Below are positions 61,786 through 64,000 of a DNA stretch of 64,000 nt, piece by piece. The stretch covers positions 35,434,910 to 35,498,909 of the forward strand of contig OX393549.1 in the NCBI GenBank assembly GCA_947650365.1. Reading direction: 5' to 3'. The DNA comes from Chamaelirium japonicum (taxonomy: Eukaryota; Streptophyta; Magnoliopsida; Liliales; Melanthiaceae). The notes beneath the pieces are model-generated. The model searched no databases and was not told the origin of the DNA. It saw only the letters and a program-made list of their open reading frames with translations. Made by a program: the position numbers and the translations under genes. The number at the start of each line of letters is the position of its first letter. Position 1 is the stretch's first letter.

Positions 61786-63619
61786 TCTTTAAAGTGCTTT
61801 TAGGAATCAACTTTGTGGACATCACTCTTGGCATAATGGAATTAACATGCCCTAGTTTATAATACCAGTTTTTAGAAGATTTAATATAAAAGGTAGCAAT
61901 CTAAAGTATTATTGATTTAGTAGTGATACTAACCAATTTCTTCCTTTCATCCAACACTGCAACACATAATGCACTTTGTCAAGTATTCCATGAAGTTTTT
62001 AACTCTACCCTTGTTTCTCCATGAACATGAAACAGACAAGTTGCTCATGGTCACACTTTTCCGATGATCCGACAGGTGTCTGCTCTCCGGTACCGGGTAC
62101 CTCTGGTAATCTCTGGTAGGGGCTCCAATGCGTGTTGTGCAGCATAAACGACATCATAGCCATTTGACGACCCTGGATTTGGCTTTCAAAAGTCGGAACT
62201 CAAAGGGGTTGGAAACAAGAAATTCGTCCAGATATCGGGCAGGTTCGCCTTGGGTGCAGGAAGAGCATTCACTATGTAGGAATTTTGCCTGAGCGAAATT
62301 ACAGTCGTCCCCTAGGCGAACCCGATTACTAACAGAAGCATCCTGCTCCCGAGTTTTTCGCCCGGGCGAAATCGGGACGGGAGCATGGGTTTTGGCCTGC
62401 GGGATCGGGTTTCCGGACTCATTTGGAAGGGCCAAGTTTATCTCCATTGTACCGGATGAAGACTAGATTAAATACCTACCCACGGTTATATAAAGGTTGT
62501 TGAGACCGTCTATGAGAGAGTGAGACAGAGAAAGAGCGACAAGGAGACCTGGTCTAGGGTTCTTGTTGGTCGTGAAGAGAGAAGAGAAGGACGGAAGTGA
62601 GAGACAAAGAGAACAGAAGAAGGAAGAAAGAAGAGGAAGGAAGAAGGAAGAAGAGAGAAATGAGAGGTTCGTTTCCGACGATCTCGCTTCAATCATCATC
62701 CGATTCTCCTCATGGTTTCTTGGCGTGTCTACATCGACTCCTACTTCTGCGGGTGTTTTTATCTCTTGATTGATCCTCCGGTAAATCTATGTATATTTAC
62801 GGCGGGTGAATCTACTATATGTATGCGGGTGTTTCAAGAGGATCTATAAGAGGGTTTGTAGGGTCCAACAAAAGGTAACCATTGCATGTTGCAATCTCTT
62901 GATAGTTATAAGCCAAATCCTTGATTGCAGGTGAAATCTTGTTGTTCGTACTATTGTGTAGGTGGTTTTATTTCTGTGCTTTGTTGTTAGGCGTGATCTC
63001 CTCAGAGCTCCAATCCTTGATCCATAGTATGATGCTTCTAGAGAGGCTCGACACATCGGTTCTAGATCGCCTGGGTCTTGACTTCCGCGCAACACCCCCG
63101 GCAGGTGAATTGCCCCCAACTTTACACTCCACCCGACGGTTGTGATGTCATTCATACCACATCACGCGTCGAGACCCCTTCTATGATTATCAAAGGAATC
63201 CGGTACCGGAGAGGAGTCGCGACCGACATCCTAATGTGTTGAAAATGAGAACAATGAGAACGCATAAGGGCATATGGTCTAGTGTCTACCCTCCAAGTGG
63301 TATGTGAACATGCCATGTTTATATCGGATTCCGAGAGTTCAAAGCTATCACCGGTTCCAAAATAAGTGGTCCCAACAATCAAGACATTGATTTGCAACCA
63401 ATGAGCACACAAAGTTGTGATGACCCTTTCCTTTGTCCTTCCTATGGCGGCAGAATTTAGCTAAGTGTCCAAGTTTTTCATAAACATAGAGGGTACTTTC
63501 TTCTTATGGTCCCTCTAGATCTCTTTGCCAGTCTTTTAACATATTGGGTTTGGGCTTCATTTATGTGGTCGAGAGAGACTTGAAAGTCACTCCAAGAATG
63601 AGATAACCTCTCTTTCATT
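61786..63619. other. Downstream intergenic region
   Basis: No gene supported. A good TATA box (TATATAAA, 62487-62494) is followed by a purine-rich leader-like stretch (62500-62660) and might be part of a decayed LTR or an unrecognised promoter; I found no matching LTR or PBS. Confidence 0.4.
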
Positions 63620-63918
63620 ATGTAAAAAACCCGGACAATGCTCGAATGAGTTTGATGCATGCCATTTGACACAGACGACCATGCAACTGTTCGAAGAAGT
63701 ATAAAATATAAAATGAGTGTGATTCACTTGTTAGAGAGAGATATTAACATCAAATGACTATTAAATGCCATTGATTGAGTATTTACCATCTTTATGATAG
63801 GTTTTTAATAGGGTTTAAAAGTGAGTAGTGTTCACACATGGAAGAAGGATTCTGCCTCTTTAAAAGAGGTCCATGTGTCACAACACTGGAGAGAGGTTTC
63901 CATTTTAGTATTATACTA
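63620..63918 (-). mobile_element. Short Helitron, minus strand
   Basis: Same family as 16700-17019: the inverse of TAGTATAATACTAAAATGG lies at 63900-63918 and the inverse of the 3' hairpin end (aaaaaacccggacaatgctcg) at about 63624. Its 3' end is eroded. Confidence 0.65.
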
Positions 63919-64000
63919 CTAGTAAGAAACCCGGGCAATGCCCGGATGAACTTGATGAACGCCCATTGGCGCAGACGACATCACAACCGCCTAAACATCC
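63919..64000 (-). mobile_element. Helitron 3' end, minus strand, runs off the window
   Basis: CTAG (minus strand, 63922-63919) followed by T, with hairpin CCGGGCATTGCCCGG just inside. It abuts the previous Helitron. Confidence 0.7.

Overview
This window is nuclear DNA of a flowering plant. The evidence is a nine-exon alpha-SNAP gene with plant-type protein sequence, GT-AG introns, a Cassandra-type TRIM carrying 5S rRNA sequence, CACTA, Copia and Ty3/Gypsy-Tat elements, a tRNA-derived SINE and Helitrons. I cannot assign a species or clade below angiosperms from sequence alone. One host gene is visible; nearly all the rest is transposable-element DNA.

Layout. (1) 1-7800 is the right part of a CACTA (En/Spm) transposon. 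It holds a six-exon accessory gene (343-2051), about 26 copies of a 181-bp tandem repeat that appear to lie inside a 3' UTR intron (2132-6867), a subterminal zone full of TTACCGACGG words and the 3' terminus (CACTACAAAA type, inverted) at 7800. (2) 7801-12569 is the 5' part of a minus-strand Copia element (LTR 10238-12569, tRNA-Met-type PBS, decayed gag piece). The CACTA sits inside it. (3) 12570-13092 is a Cassandra TRIM whose left LTR is cut by that Copia element inside its 5S-like segment, giving a three-level nest. (4) 14625-54675 (+) is alpha-SNAP: nine exons, 870 coding nucleotides, 289 residues, intact. Introns 1, 3, 4, 5 and 8 are full of mobile DNA: a Helitron, hAT-like elements with 8-bp duplications, a Mutator-like candidate with long TIRs, and a cluster of TIR elements each sitting in (TA)n microsatellite tracts. 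(5) 32020-49353, within intron 8, is a complete Ty3/Gypsy Tat-lineage retrotransposon on the minus strand (TSD GTTAC). It has one uninterrupted 2621-residue gag-pol frame and, antisense to it, a two-exon open gene with plant-mobile-domain and coiled-coil character. (6) 55111-61627 is a complete but coding-dead Copia element, inserted at the oligo(T) tail of a minus-strand SINE. (7) 61786-64000 has no clear gene and ends in two abutting minus-strand Helitrons.

How it fits together. Alpha-SNAP, the NSF adaptor that recycles SNARE complexes, is the only housekeeping function. It must splice a roughly 40-kb transcript whose last intron is 22.9 kb and holds a young-looking antisense retrotransposon. 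The Tat element has the parts for autonomous movement (LTR promoter, PBS, gag, protease, RT, RNase H, archaeal-type RNase H, integrase, PPT). The small elements in the introns have no transposases in this window and must depend on enzymes encoded elsewhere. All coordinates and motifs were read by eye from the sequence; family names rest on recognised motifs, not on database searches.
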